Shown piece after piece: positions 8,552 through 17,362 of a stretch of 64,000 nt of DNA; positions within the stretch are counted from its first letter, which is position 1, and every line of letters begins with the position of its first letter. Under the pieces are notes generated by a model. The model did no database searches, was not told where the DNA came from, and worked only from the letters and a program-made list of their open reading frames with translations. The translations under genes and the position numbers were made by a program. Location: positions 1 to 64,000 of the forward strand of contig NZ_JABERD010000005.1 in assembly GCF_013044505.1 (NCBI RefSeq), written 5' to 3'. This DNA comes from Streptomyces sp. S3(2020). GTDB taxonomy: Bacteria > Actinomycetota > Actinomycetes > Streptomycetales > Streptomycetaceae.

Positions 8552-10126
8552 ATGACCCGAACTCCCCCGAGTGAGACGCTGAGCCGTCGCACCCTGCTGC
8601 GCATCGGCGCCGCGGGCGGCGCAGGACTCGCGTTCGCTCCGCTGACCGCCTGCGCAGGGCCCACCGGCGCCCCCGGCCCCGGCACCCTGACGCTCGGGCT
8701 GAACCGGTCCCTGGTCAGCCTGGACAACAAGCTCAACCAGTTCGACGCCGCGGTGACCGTACAGCGGGCCGTGCGTCAGGGACTCACCGCCATCGGGCCC
8801 GGCTTGCAGCCCAGGCTGGTGCTCGCCGACCGCTTCGAGATGACCGCGCCGACCACCTGGAGCGTCCGGCTGCGCGAGGGCGTCCGCTACTCCGACGGCC
8901 GCGAGGTCACCGTCCAGGACGTGGCCACCGCCGTACGCATGTACGGCGAGGTCGCCGGCTCGTTCATCCTCGGCCTGTTCCCCGAGCTGCCGCGCGTCGA
9001 GGCGACCGGCGGGCGCACCTTCCTGCTCCACACCAAGGAGCCGGTGCCCGTCCTGGACCGGCTGATGGCCAACATCCTCATCACCCCGGCGAAGGACAAC
9101 CGGCCCGAGGAACTCCTCTCCGGCGTCGGCACCGGCCCCTACCGGGTCCTCACGGCCAACAGCGGCGCGGGCGAGTACACCCTGGCGCGCGTCCCCGACT
9201 ACTGGGGAAGACGGCCCCCGGTCGAGAGCGTCCGCGTGCGCTTCGTCCCCGAGGAGTCGAGCCGGGTCGTCGCGCTGCGCAGCGGCGAACTCGACGTCAT
9301 CGACACCATCACCCCCGACTCGGCCGAGCAGCTCACCGGGCTGCCCGGCGTGCACCTGGAGAAGACGTCGGGGGTACGGATCTGCCAGCTCTTCTACAAC
9401 TTCCGCAAGCCGAGGAGCCATCCGCTGTCGGACCCCCGGGTGCGCCAGGCACTGACGTACGCCATCGACGGCGAGTCTCTCGTACGGGACGTGCTGACCG
9501 ACTCCGCCGAGCAGGCCGAGGGCGTCATCCCGCTCTCCCTCCAGGGCGCCGAACGCACCGGCCGCTACGTCCACGATCCCGCCCGCGCCCGGCAGTTGCT
9601 GAAGTCGCTCGGTGCCGAGGGGCTGAAGGTCAGGATCATGTGGGAGTCCGGGGAGTTCGCGGCGGACACCTCCGTCATGGAGGCGGTCGCCGAGATGCTC
9701 AAGGACGTGGGCGTGCGCACCTCCCTGCTCCAGTTCGAGCCCGGCGGCGACATCCTCAAGTGGCGCCAGGGCAAGGGCGGCGACTGGGACGTCATCGGCA
9801 ACGGCTTCCCCGGGCCCACCGGCCAGGCCGTCACCATGCTCCAGGCGATGTACGCGGGCACCGCCGAGGACGAGCGCACCGGCGACGCCTTCATGGGCTA
9901 CGTCAATCCGGGGATCGCCCGCCAGATCTCCGCCGCCGCCACCGAGGCCGACACCGCCACCCGGGACCGTAGGCTCGCCGCCGCCCAGCACGCCGTATGG
10001 GAGACCTGGCCGAGCCTGTGGGCGTTCGTGCCGAAGACCCTGCTCGCCCGCCGCACCCGCGTCGAGGGCATCGGCCTGCTGCCGGTCAACTCCTACGACC
10101 TGACCGCCGTACGGCTGGAGGGCTGA
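8552..10126 (+). CDS. Peptide/sugar-acid ABC transporter substrate-binding lipoprotein (SBP family 5)
   Basis: A 524-residue extracellular solute-binding protein of the DppA/OppA type. The N-terminus has a twin-arginine motif (SRRTLLR) followed by a hydrophobic stretch and a lipobox-like LTAC, so it is probably a Tat-exported lipoprotein. ATG 8552 follows a GAGAGG ribosome site; the frame is open further upstream, but that portion is antisense to the kinase gene. It heads a five-gene transporter operon and should deliver substrate to the permeases that follow. The family also carries sugars and sugar acids, and the neighbouring catabolic genes suggest such a ligand here. Confidence 0.93.
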   Translation: MTRTPPSETLSRRTLLRIGAAGGAGLAFAPLTACAGPTGAPGPGTLTLGLNRSLVSLDNKLNQFDAAVTVQRAVRQGLTAIGPGLQPRLVLADRFEMTAPTTWSVRLREGVRYSDGREVTVQDVATAVRMYGEVAGSFILGLFPELPRVEATGGRTFLLHTKEPVPVLDRLMANILITPAKDNRPEELLSGVGTGPYRVLTANSGAGEYTLARVPDYWGRRPPVESVRVRFVPEESSRVVALRSGELDVIDTITPDSAEQLTGLPGVHLEKTSGVRICQLFYNFRKPRSHPLSDPRVRQALTYAIDGESLVRDVLTDSAEQAEGVIPLSLQGAERTGRYVHDPARARQLLKSLGAEGLKVRIMWESGEFAADTSVMEAVAEMLKDVGVRTSLLQFEPGGDILKWRQGKGGDWDVIGNGFPGPTGQAVTMLQAMYAGTAEDERTGDAFMGYVNPGIARQISAAATEADTATRDRRLAAAQHAVWETWPSLWAFVPKTLLARRTRVEGIGLLPVNSYDLTAVRLEG

Positions 10127-10129
10127 GCC

Positions 10130-11059
10130 TTGACGACCTACCTCGCCCGCCGCGTGGGCCAGAGTCTGCTCACCGTCTTCCTGACCGTCTCCACCGTCTT
10201 CATACTGGTCCGGCTGGCACCCGGCGACCCCGCCTCCGCCTATGCCGGGCCGACCGCCACCAGCGCCGATCTGGCCCGCATCCGCGAGCAGTTCGGCCTG
10301 GACAAGCCCCTGATCACCCAGTACGGCATCTTCCTGCGCGACCTGCTGACCGGCGATCTCGGCACCAGCTACTCCTTCCACTCCTCGGCCCTCGACGTCG
10401 TCCTGGACCGGATGCCGTACACGATCACCCTCTCCGTCGCGGCCATCGCCGTCACGGTGGCCGTCGCCGTCCCGCTGGGGGTGTGGATGGCCCGCCGCGC
10501 GGACACCAAGCGCGAACTCGGCGCCAACGTCCTCACCATCGCCGGACAGTCCATGCCGGACTTCTGGACCGGTGTGATGCTGCTGACCGTCTTCGCGGTG
10601 CTGCTGCCGGTGCTGCCCGCCTCCGGTTTCACGTCCTGGAGCGGCCTGATTCTGCCGACGGTGACCATCGCGGTCCTCCAACTCGCCCTGATCTCCCGGC
10701 TGGTGCGGCGCGAGATGACCACTGCGCTCGCCTCGCCGTACATCACCGTGGCGCGTTCGCGCGGTGTCTCCGAACGGGCCCTCACCTGGCGCTACGCCCT
10801 CGCCAACTCGGCGGTGCCGCTGGTCACCGCAGTCGGCACCCGGTTCGCCGCGCTGCTCAACGGTGTCGTCGTGGTCGAGGTCGTCTTCGGCTGGCCCGGC
10901 GTCGGCTCCCTCGTCGTGCGCGCCCTGGAGACCCGCGACTACCCACTCATCCAGGCGACCGTCCTGGTCACCGCGACCCTCGCCATCCTCGTCCAACTCC
11001 TCGTCGACCTCGCCTACCCGCTCCTCGACCCGCGGGTACGTCTCGGAAAGGCGGCCTGA
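10130..11059 (+). CDS. ABC transporter permease, DppB-like
   Basis: 309 residues with about six membrane segments, starting with the family-typical N-terminal helix (RRVGQSLLTVFLTVSTVFIL) and a large extracytoplasmic loop containing GDPASAYAGP. The start is TTG at 10130, three bases after the stop of the binding-protein gene and preceded by GGAGG inside that gene, which suggests translational coupling. It should form the membrane channel together with the next gene product. Confidence 0.93.
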   Translation: MTTYLARRVGQSLLTVFLTVSTVFILVRLAPGDPASAYAGPTATSADLARIREQFGLDKPLITQYGIFLRDLLTGDLGTSYSFHSSALDVVLDRMPYTITLSVAAIAVTVAVAVPLGVWMARRADTKRELGANVLTIAGQSMPDFWTGVMLLTVFAVLLPVLPASGFTSWSGLILPTVTIAVLQLALISRLVRREMTTALASPYITVARSRGVSERALTWRYALANSAVPLVTAVGTRFAALLNGVVVVEVVFGWPGVGSLVVRALETRDYPLIQATVLVTATLAILVQLLVDLAYPLLDPRVRLGKAA

Positions 11060-11062
11060 TCC

Positions 11063-11983
11063 ATGACCACCACCGTGGCCGGTCCGGCCCGTCCCGAACG
11101 GCCCAGCGCCGTCACCGACCGGCAGCTCCACCGCTCCGCCGCCGCCCGGCAGCGCCGCAGCGCCCGCATCAAGCTGTGGGCCGGCGCCGTCTGCACCACG
11201 CTCGTCGCCCTGCCTGTGGCGCTGGCCAACCTGCTGCCGCTGCCGGACCCGAACGCGCAGGATCTCGCCGGGCGCAGGCTCGCCCCCTTCACCGACGGGC
11301 ACCTGTTCGGCACCGACCAGCTCGGCCGCGATCTCCTGTCCCGGCTGCTGCACGGCGGCCAGGTGTCGCTGACGGTGGGCATCCTCGCGGTCCTCGTCTC
11401 CGGCCTCATCGGGATCGCGGCGGGCTCGGCGGCCGGCTACTTCGGGGGCTGGATCGACGCGGTCGTCAGCCGCTTCCTCGAAGCCCAGCTGGCGCTGCCC
11501 CTGCTGATGATGCTGCTGCTGGTCGTCGCCCTGTTCGGCCCCTCGGTCACCGTCATCACCTGTGTCATCGCCATCGCCCAGTGGCCCGAGGTCGCCCGGC
11601 TGACCCGCTCGCTCGTCCTCGTCGAACGCGAGAAGCCGTACGTGGCGGCGGCCCGGCTGCTCGGCATGCGCGGCTGGTCCGTGCTGGCCCGGCACGTCGT
11701 CCCCAACATCGTGCGCCCCGCGAGCCTGGTGATCCTGCTGCTGCTCGCCCAGGCCGTGCTCCTGGAGAGCGCCCTGAGCTTCCTGGGCGCCGGACCGCAG
11801 CGGCCGTTCGCCACCTGGGGCCGCATCATCTCCGACGGCCAGGACTACATCACCACCTCCTGGTGGCTGGTCACCCTCCCCGGCCTGGTCATCGCCCTCC
11901 TCGTGGTCGGCGTCAACCTGCTCGGCGACGGACTGCGCGACCGCGTCCGCGTCCGCACCACCAAGACGGCGAAGGGAGCCTGA
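11063..11983 (+). CDS. ABC transporter permease, DppC-like
   Basis: 306 residues. It has the long N-terminal cytoplasmic extension and about six membrane segments of the DppC/OppC group, the LFGTDQLGRDLLSRLLHG motif after the first helix, and the cytoplasmic coupling-loop region (VAAARLLGMRGWSVLARHVV). It starts three bases after the previous stop and pairs with the DppB-like permease. Confidence 0.93.
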   Translation: MTTTVAGPARPERPSAVTDRQLHRSAAARQRRSARIKLWAGAVCTTLVALPVALANLLPLPDPNAQDLAGRRLAPFTDGHLFGTDQLGRDLLSRLLHGGQVSLTVGILAVLVSGLIGIAAGSAAGYFGGWIDAVVSRFLEAQLALPLLMMLLLVVALFGPSVTVITCVIAIAQWPEVARLTRSLVLVEREKPYVAAARLLGMRGWSVLARHVVPNIVRPASLVILLLLAQAVLLESALSFLGAGPQRPFATWGRIISDGQDYITTSWWLVTLPGLVIALLVVGVNLLGDGLRDRVRVRTTKTAKGA

Positions 11984-11986
11984 GCC

Positions 11987-12838
11987 ATGACCGACGACAC
12001 CTCCCCCCTGCTGGACGTCGAGGACCTCCAGATCGAACTGGTCACCCACCGCGGGGTCGTCCGCGCCGTCGACGGCGTGAGTTTCACCGTCGGACACGGC
12101 GAGACGGTCACCCTGATCGGCGAGTCCGGCTCCGGCAAGTCCACCACCGCGATGGGCGTGCTGCGGCTGCTCCCCGAGGGTCTCGCCGTGCTGTCCGGCA
12201 CCGCCCGCATCGGCGGCGAGGACATCGTCGCCGACCCCGGGGCGGCCCGGCGGGCGCGCGGCCGTACCGTGTCCCTCATCCCCCAGGACCCGATGACCGC
12301 GCTCAGCCCCGTCCACACCGTCGGACGGCAGCTCGGCGACGCGCTGCGGCTGCGCCACCCGGGACTGTCCCGCGCCGAGGCCCGCGAGCGCGGCACCCAG
12401 CTCCTGGAGCAGGTACGGATCAGCAAGCCCGAGACCCGCTGGAAGGCGTACCCGCACCAGTTCTCCGGCGGCATGCTCCAGCGCATCCTCATCGCCATCG
12501 CGCTGGCCGCCGAACCCCGGCTCCTGGTCGCCGACGAACCGACCTCCGCCCTGGACGCCACCGTCCAGGCCGGCGTCCTCGACCTGCTGATGGACCTCCA
12601 GGACCGGACCGGCGTCGGCATGCTGATGATCACCCACGACCTCGGTGTCGCCCGCCTGGTGTCCGACCGTATCCATGTCATGAAGGAGGGCCGGTTCGTC
12701 GAATCGGGACCGGCCGAGCGGATCGTCGAACAGCCCGAGCACGCCTACACGCAAAAGCTGCTCGCGGCCGTCCCGAGCCTCGGGCCCTGGGACGAGGACG
12801 GACTCGCCGACCACACCCCGCTGGGAGCCGCACGATGA
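11987..12838 (+). CDS. ABC transporter ATP-binding protein, DppD-like
   Basis: 283 residues. The Walker A is GESGSGKST, the signature is SGGMLQR (the usual Gln after SGG is Met), and the Walker B is LLVADEPTSALD. It energises uptake by the DppBC-like permeases. It begins three bases after the preceding gene and ends overlapping the start of the second ATPase (ATGA). It is shorter than many DppD proteins of about 330 residues because the C-terminal oligopeptide-type extension is reduced. Confidence 0.93.
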   Translation: MTDDTSPLLDVEDLQIELVTHRGVVRAVDGVSFTVGHGETVTLIGESGSGKSTTAMGVLRLLPEGLAVLSGTARIGGEDIVADPGAARRARGRTVSLIPQDPMTALSPVHTVGRQLGDALRLRHPGLSRAEARERGTQLLEQVRISKPETRWKAYPHQFSGGMLQRILIAIALAAEPRLLVADEPTSALDATVQAGVLDLLMDLQDRTGVGMLMITHDLGVARLVSDRIHVMKEGRFVESGPAERIVEQPEHAYTQKLLAAVPSLGPWDEDGLADHTPLGAAR

Positions 12839-13809
12839 GCCCGACAGCAACAGAGACGACGGCGGCGGAGACGTCCCCGGGCCCGTTCCTCACGGTCGAG
12901 GATCTCGTCGTCGACTATCCGACCCCGGCGGGGCCCGTACGCGCCGTCGACCATGTCGGCTTCAGCGTGCCCCGGGGTGGCGCACTGGCCGTCGTCGGCG
13001 AGTCGGGCTGCGGCAAGTCCACCCTGGCCCGCGCGATCGTACGGCTGCTCAAGCCCGCCTCCGGGCGGATCGTGCTGGACGGCACCGACCTCGCGGCCCT
13101 GTCCGAGCGGCGGCTGCGCCCGCTGCGGCGCCGGGTCCAGATGATCTTCCAGGACCCCTACGGCTCCCTCGACCCCCATCTGACCGCCGAGGAGATCGTG
13201 GCCGAACCCCTGCGCCTCGCGGGCGTGAAGGACCGGGCCGAACGGCACCGCCGGGCCGCCGAACTGCTCGACCGCGTGGGCCTGCCGACCACCGCGCTGC
13301 AACGCCGGCCCGCCGAGTTCTCCGGCGGGCAGCGGCAGCGCATCGGGATCGCCCGCGCCCTGGCCTCGGGCCCCGACCTGCTGGTGTGCGACGAGGCGAC
13401 CTCCGCGCTCGACGTGTCCGTACAGGCTCAAGTCCTGGATCTGCTCAGGGAGTTGCAGGCTGAGACCGGCATCACGTACATCGTCATCGCCCACCACCTC
13501 GGTGTGGTGCGCGAGATCAGTACCGATGTCGTCGTGCTGAAGGCGGGCCGGATCGTCGAGAGCGGCCCCACCGCCGCCGTGCTCGCCTCCCCCACCGACC
13601 CCTACACCCGGGCCCTGCGCCGCGCCGCCCTGGACCCCACGACGATCCGGGGCCGCGGATCCCGCGCCCGTGCGTCGGCCCCCTCGGCGACGGTCGTGTC
13701 CGAACCGGTCGTGGCCGAGACCCTGGTGGCCGAGACCGTCGTACCCGAGACGACCGCCTCCGGGCCGCAGACCCCGCTCACCGCCTCACCGGAAGGAACC
13801 GGCAAGTGA
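12835..13809 (+). CDS. ABC transporter ATP-binding protein, DppF-like
   Basis: 324 residues, starting with ATG at 12835 that overlaps the previous stop. The Walker A is GESGCGKST, the signature is SGGQRQR and the Walker B is LLVCDEATSALD, where Glu-Ala replaces the more common Glu-Pro. The C-terminal 60 residues are low complexity, with a reiterated V-A-E-T-x-V pattern. It completes a five-component peptide-type importer and overlaps the aldo/keto reductase start by 4 bases. Confidence 0.93.
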   Translation: MSPTATETTAAETSPGPFLTVEDLVVDYPTPAGPVRAVDHVGFSVPRGGALAVVGESGCGKSTLARAIVRLLKPASGRIVLDGTDLAALSERRLRPLRRRVQMIFQDPYGSLDPHLTAEEIVAEPLRLAGVKDRAERHRRAAELLDRVGLPTTALQRRPAEFSGGQRQRIGIARALASGPDLLVCDEATSALDVSVQAQVLDLLRELQAETGITYIVIAHHLGVVREISTDVVVLKAGRIVESGPTAAVLASPTDPYTRALRRAALDPTTIRGRGSRARASAPSATVVSEPVVAETLVAETVVPETTASGPQTPLTASPEGTGK

Positions 13810-14786
13810 TCACCGGCATCGAACTGCCGAACGTACCCGTGCCCCTGTCCCGTCTCGTGCTCGGCACCATGACGTTCGGCGACACCGTCGACCCCAAGGG
13901 TGCCGCGGACATGCTCGCGGCGGCGCTCGACGCCGGTGTCACCGGTGTGGACACCGCCAACGGCTACGCGGGCGGGGAGAGCGAGCGCATCCTCGCCGAG
14001 CTGCTGCCCGCGCACCGCGACCGGATCGTGCTCGCCACCAAGGCCGGCATGCCGCACCCCGACCACGGGGACCACGCCCCGCTGTCCGCCGCGGGGATGC
14101 GGGCCTCGCTGGAGGGCAGCCTCAAGCGCCTCGGCACGGACCACGTCGACCTGTTCTATCTGCACCAGCCCGACTGGGCCACCCCCATCGCCGAAACCCT
14201 CGCCACCGTCGCGGAGTTCGTGGCCGAGGGCAAGGTCCGCGCCCTCGGTGTCTCCAACTTCGCCGCCTGGCAGATCGCCGAACTGGTGCGTGTCGCGGAT
14301 GAGTTGAGTGCCCCGCGGCCGGTCGTCGCCCAGCAGCTGCACAATCTGCTCGCGCGCCGGATCGAGGAGGAGTACGTCGAGTACGCCGCCGTCACCGGTC
14401 TGCGCACCATGGCCTACAACCCGCTCGGCGGCGGCCTCCTCACCGGGCGCCACCACTTCGAACAGGCCCCGGACTCCGGCCGGTTCGGCGATTCCCGGCT
14501 CGCGCAGATGTACCGGGAGCGCTACTGGGACCAGCGCCTCTTCGACGCCGTCGCCGAACTGGCCCGTATCGCCGCGGAGTCCGGTCTCCCGCTCACCGAA
14601 CTGGCCCTGCGCTGGCTGCTCGACCGGGACTCGACGGACGCCCTGCTGCTCGGCGGTTCACGGACCGAGCACCTGCGCGCCAACATCGTCGCGGCACAGG
14701 CGGGTCCGCTGCCCGCCGACGTGACCGCCGCCTGCGACGCGGTCGGCGCCGCACTGCGCGGTCCGATGCCCGCCTACAACCGCTGA
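13806..14786 (+). CDS. Aldo/keto reductase
   Basis: 326 residues, normal for the family. GTG at 13806 overlaps the stop of the transporter ATPase gene. Tetrad motifs are visible: Asp and Tyr in GVDTANGYAGG, Lys in LATKAG and His in FYLHQPDW. It should interconvert a carbonyl and an alcohol using NADPH in the cytoplasm. It is translationally coupled to the importer, so it probably acts on the imported compound or a breakdown product. Confidence 0.92.
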   Translation: MITGIELPNVPVPLSRLVLGTMTFGDTVDPKGAADMLAAALDAGVTGVDTANGYAGGESERILAELLPAHRDRIVLATKAGMPHPDHGDHAPLSAAGMRASLEGSLKRLGTDHVDLFYLHQPDWATPIAETLATVAEFVAEGKVRALGVSNFAAWQIAELVRVADELSAPRPVVAQQLHNLLARRIEEEYVEYAAVTGLRTMAYNPLGGGLLTGRHHFEQAPDSGRFGDSRLAQMYRERYWDQRLFDAVAELARIAAESGLPLTELALRWLLDRDSTDALLLGGSRTEHLRANIVAAQAGPLPADVTAACDAVGAALRGPMPAYNR

Positions 14787-14809
14787 GCCACCCCCACGAG
14801 AAGGAACCC

Positions 14810-15589
14810 ATGACCCCGGCAGAGTTCACCGCCACCCTCCGCGCCCGCGAGCAACTCCTCGGCTACTGGTGCCTGTTGGACGCACCCGTGGCCACCGAAC
14901 GCATCGCCAGGCTCGGCTACGACTACGTCGCCCTCGACGCCCAGCACGGCCTCTTCGGCTACTCCGGCATGCTCAACAACCTCCTCGCGATCGACTGCAA
15001 GGGCTCCACCGCCGTGGGCCTGGTACGCGTGGAGGCCAACGACCCCGCGCCGATCGGCCGGGCCCTGGACGCCGGGGCGACCGGCGTGATCGTCCCGCTG
15101 GTCGACACGGCCGCACAGGCCGCCGAGGCCGTCGCCGCCGTCCACTACCCGCCCCTCGGACGCCGCTCCTACGGTCCGATGCGTTCGGCGTTGCGCATCG
15201 GCCCCGACCCCGCCGACGCGCACGACGCCACGGTCGTCCTCGCCATGATCGAGACCGCGGAGGGCCTGGCGAACGTCGCGGAGATCTGCGCGACCCCCGG
15301 CCTGGACGGCGTCTACGTCGGCCCCTCCGACCTGCGTCTCGCCCTCGGCGGCGCCTCCTCCACGGACCCCGCCCTGGCAGACGCCTTCGAGGCCGCCCTC
15401 GTCACCGTCCGCGAGGCCGCCGCCGACGCGGGCATCGCGGCCGGCATCCACAACCCGGACGGGCCGAGCGCCGCCAAGCGCCTGGCCGAGGGCTTCACCT
15501 TCGCGACCGTCGCCTGCGACCTGGTCCACCTGGAGCAGTCCGCCCGCCACCACCTGAGCTCGGCCCGGCCCTCTGGAGCAGCCCTGTGA
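14810..15589 (+). CDS. HpcH/HpaI-type aldolase
   Basis: 259 residues with a TIM-barrel class II aldolase pattern: YVALDAQHGLF carrying the catalytic His, the metal-binding Glu in MIETAEGL and the Asp in YVGPSDLRLALGG. Family members cleave 2-oxo-4-hydroxy acids such as 2-dehydro-3-deoxyglucarate to pyruvate and an aldehyde. A GAAGGAA site precedes ATG 14810. Its position after the reductase supports sugar-acid catabolism. The exact substrate is unknown. Confidence 0.9.
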   Translation: MTPAEFTATLRAREQLLGYWCLLDAPVATERIARLGYDYVALDAQHGLFGYSGMLNNLLAIDCKGSTAVGLVRVEANDPAPIGRALDAGATGVIVPLVDTAAQAAEAVAAVHYPPLGRRSYGPMRSALRIGPDPADAHDATVVLAMIETAEGLANVAEICATPGLDGVYVGPSDLRLALGGASSTDPALADAFEAALVTVREAAADAGIAAGIHNPDGPSAAKRLAEGFTFATVACDLVHLEQSARHHLSSARPSGAAL

Positions 15590-16755
15590 CCACCGCACCC
15601 CTCGACGCCTGCGACCGCACCGACACCACCCTGCCCGCGCCGACCGTGCAGAGCCACGCGGCCAACCTCACCGTCCTGCCCGGCGGCGACCTCGGCTGCG
15701 TCTGGTTCGGCGGGACCCAGGAGGGCATGGCCGACATCTCCGTGTGGTTCGCACGGCTCGCGCCGGGTGCCACGACCTGGAGCGACCCGGTCCAGCTCTC
15801 GCAGGATCCCACCCGCTCCGAGCAGAACCCCCTCCTCTTCCCCGCACCCTCCGGCGCCCTGTGGCTGCTGCACACCGCCCAGCGGGGCGGCGACCAGGAC
15901 ACCGCGGAGGTGCGGTTGCGCGTCAGCCACGACAACGGCGTCACCTGGGACGCCACCCGCACCCTGTTCCCCGCCACGCCCGGCGGCAGCGGCGTCTTCG
16001 TCCGCCAGCCCCCGGTCGTCCTGCCAACCGGACGTCTACTGCTGCCGATCTTCCGCTGCGTGGTCACCCCCGGCGTGAAGTGGTCCGGCGACCACGACAC
16101 CAGCGCCGTGCTGATCAGCGACGACCTGGGCGACACCTGGCGCGAGCAGCCCGTACCCGGCTCCACCGGCCTGGTCCACATGAACGTCCACCGACTGTCC
16201 GACGGCTCCCTGTGCGCCCTCTACCGCAGCCGCCGCGCCGACCACGTCCACCGCTCCGTCTCACCGGACGACGGCGACAGCTGGAGCGAACCCGAGCCGC
16301 TCGACCTGCCGAACAACAACTCCTCGATCCAGTACGTCCCGTTGGCCGACGGCCGCCTGGCCCTCGTCTACAACCACGCGAGCGCCGCCGACGCCACGGC
16401 CCGCCGGGTCTCCCTCTACGACGAGATCGACGACACCGGCGGCCTCGCCGACGGCAACACGACCGGCGGAACGGCCACCACCGTGCGCCAGGCCGCCCCC
16501 TCCACGGCGTTCTGGGGCGCCCCGCGCGCCCCGCTCAGCCTCGCCCTGTCCGCCGACGGCGGCCTCACCTGGCCCCTGCGCACCGACCTCGTGACCGGCG
16601 ACGGCCACTGCCTCACCAACAACTCCCGCGACGGCCTCAACCGGGAGCTCTCCTACCCCTCAATCACCCAGACCCCCGACGGCGCCCTGCACATCGCCTA
16701 CACCCACCACCGCAAGGTCATCCGCCACATCCGACTCACCCCTCCGGGGCACTGA
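15586..16755 (+). CDS. Sialidase-like (BNR/Asp-box) protein
   Basis: 389 residues, from GTG 15586 overlapping the aldolase stop. At least four Asp-box motifs are visible (SHDNGVTW, SDDLGDTW, SPDDGDSW, SADGGLTW), giving a six-bladed propeller fold. No signal peptide is seen, which is unusual for a sialidase and suggests an intracellular hydrolase or lyase acting on an imported glycoside or sugar acid. It is the last gene of the plus-strand operon. True sialidase activity is uncertain because many Asp-box proteins hydrolyse other substrates. Confidence 0.82.
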   Translation: MTTAPLDACDRTDTTLPAPTVQSHAANLTVLPGGDLGCVWFGGTQEGMADISVWFARLAPGATTWSDPVQLSQDPTRSEQNPLLFPAPSGALWLLHTAQRGGDQDTAEVRLRVSHDNGVTWDATRTLFPATPGGSGVFVRQPPVVLPTGRLLLPIFRCVVTPGVKWSGDHDTSAVLISDDLGDTWREQPVPGSTGLVHMNVHRLSDGSLCALYRSRRADHVHRSVSPDDGDSWSEPEPLDLPNNNSSIQYVPLADGRLALVYNHASAADATARRVSLYDEIDDTGGLADGNTTGGTATTVRQAAPSTAFWGAPRAPLSLALSADGGLTWPLRTDLVTGDGHCLTNNSRDGLNRELSYPSITQTPDGALHIAYTHHRKVIRHIRLTPPGH

Positions 16756-17299
16756 CCTGGCCGCACATCCCACCGGTCCGAGCCGGACCGCGCGGCCGGC
16801 GATCACTCGACCGGCGGTCAGGGGCTCGACACCGTCTCGAACTCCGCGTCGCTGACCGCCAGGTACGGCGAGGCGGGGCAAGGTCGCCGGAGTCCGGAGT
16901 ACTGACGCCGACTGACGCCCCGGCGGCCTCCGAAGGCCTTCATGCCCCGCAACTGCGCACCCGGCTTCCGCCGCCGTCACCCTGGCCTCATCGATCCGGA
17001 TGGTGTCGGCCACGGCGCTCATCCGTTCACGCGTCTCCAGGGCCGAGGCCGCGGCGCAGCAGCAGTTCGGCCACGCGGTGGCGGGCACCCCGTCACAGCA
17101 GGACGAGGGCATCGACGGACTCGTCCGGGCTGTGCGGGCGGCGTACTGATCCGGCCTTCGACTGTCCGTCCCCACGGTCCGCGGTGACCGTGTGTGGACG
17201 TCGGCCCAACGGGGCGGGCAGCCGCAGTGCCTGTTGGCAGATTGCTTCCGGGGGCGAGGCATCCGCTGTCCCAGAGACGCGCCCGGCGGCGAGGGCGGT
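16756..17299. other. Non-coding gap with a possible hairpin and decayed reading-frame scraps
   Basis: Just after the sialidase-like gene, CGGTCCG (16774-16780) and CGGACCG (16784-16790) form a short GC-rich hairpin that may help terminate transcription. No full gene is convincing. A 49-codon frame at 17000-17149 plus (MVSATALIRSRVSRAEAAAQ onward) reads like protein but lacks a ribosome site, and a minus-strand scrap ends in the residues LAVSDAEFETVSSP near 16825. Both may be remnants of lost genes. Confidence 0.35.
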
Positions 17300-17326
17300 T
17301 GTCACACGCGTGGGCCCGGCGGTGTC
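17300..17326 (+). promoter_or_regulatory. ECF41-type promoter TGTCACA-N16-TGTC
   Basis: TGTCACA at 17300-17306, a 16-nt spacer, then TGTC at 17323-17326. This matches the known ECF41 target consensus (TGTCACA, 16 nt, CGTC) except for one base. It lies 36 bp upstream of the GTG of the partner gene that precedes the sigma factor, the usual place for the autoregulated ECF41 promoter. Confidence 0.8.
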
Positions 17327-17362
17327 TTCATGCCCGACAAGCAAACATCCAAGGAGGACACC

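Noticed and set aside
9997-12834. Plus-strand frame open upstream of the DppF-like ATPase
   Set aside because: It overlaps the permease and DppD-like genes out of frame and encodes Arg/Pro-rich nonsense; the true start is ATG 12835.
8342-12850. Long open minus-strand frame continuing upstream of the kinase-PdxA gene
   Set aside because: It is antisense to a complete, well-recognised ABC transporter operon; the residues are His/Gly/Asp/Gln-rich shadow sequence with no family resemblance.
17330-17362. ATG at 17330 as start of the carboxymuconolactone-decarboxylase-like gene
   Set aside because: It lies 3 bp past the predicted -10 element and has no ribosome site, whereas GTG 17363 has AAGGAGG at ideal spacing.
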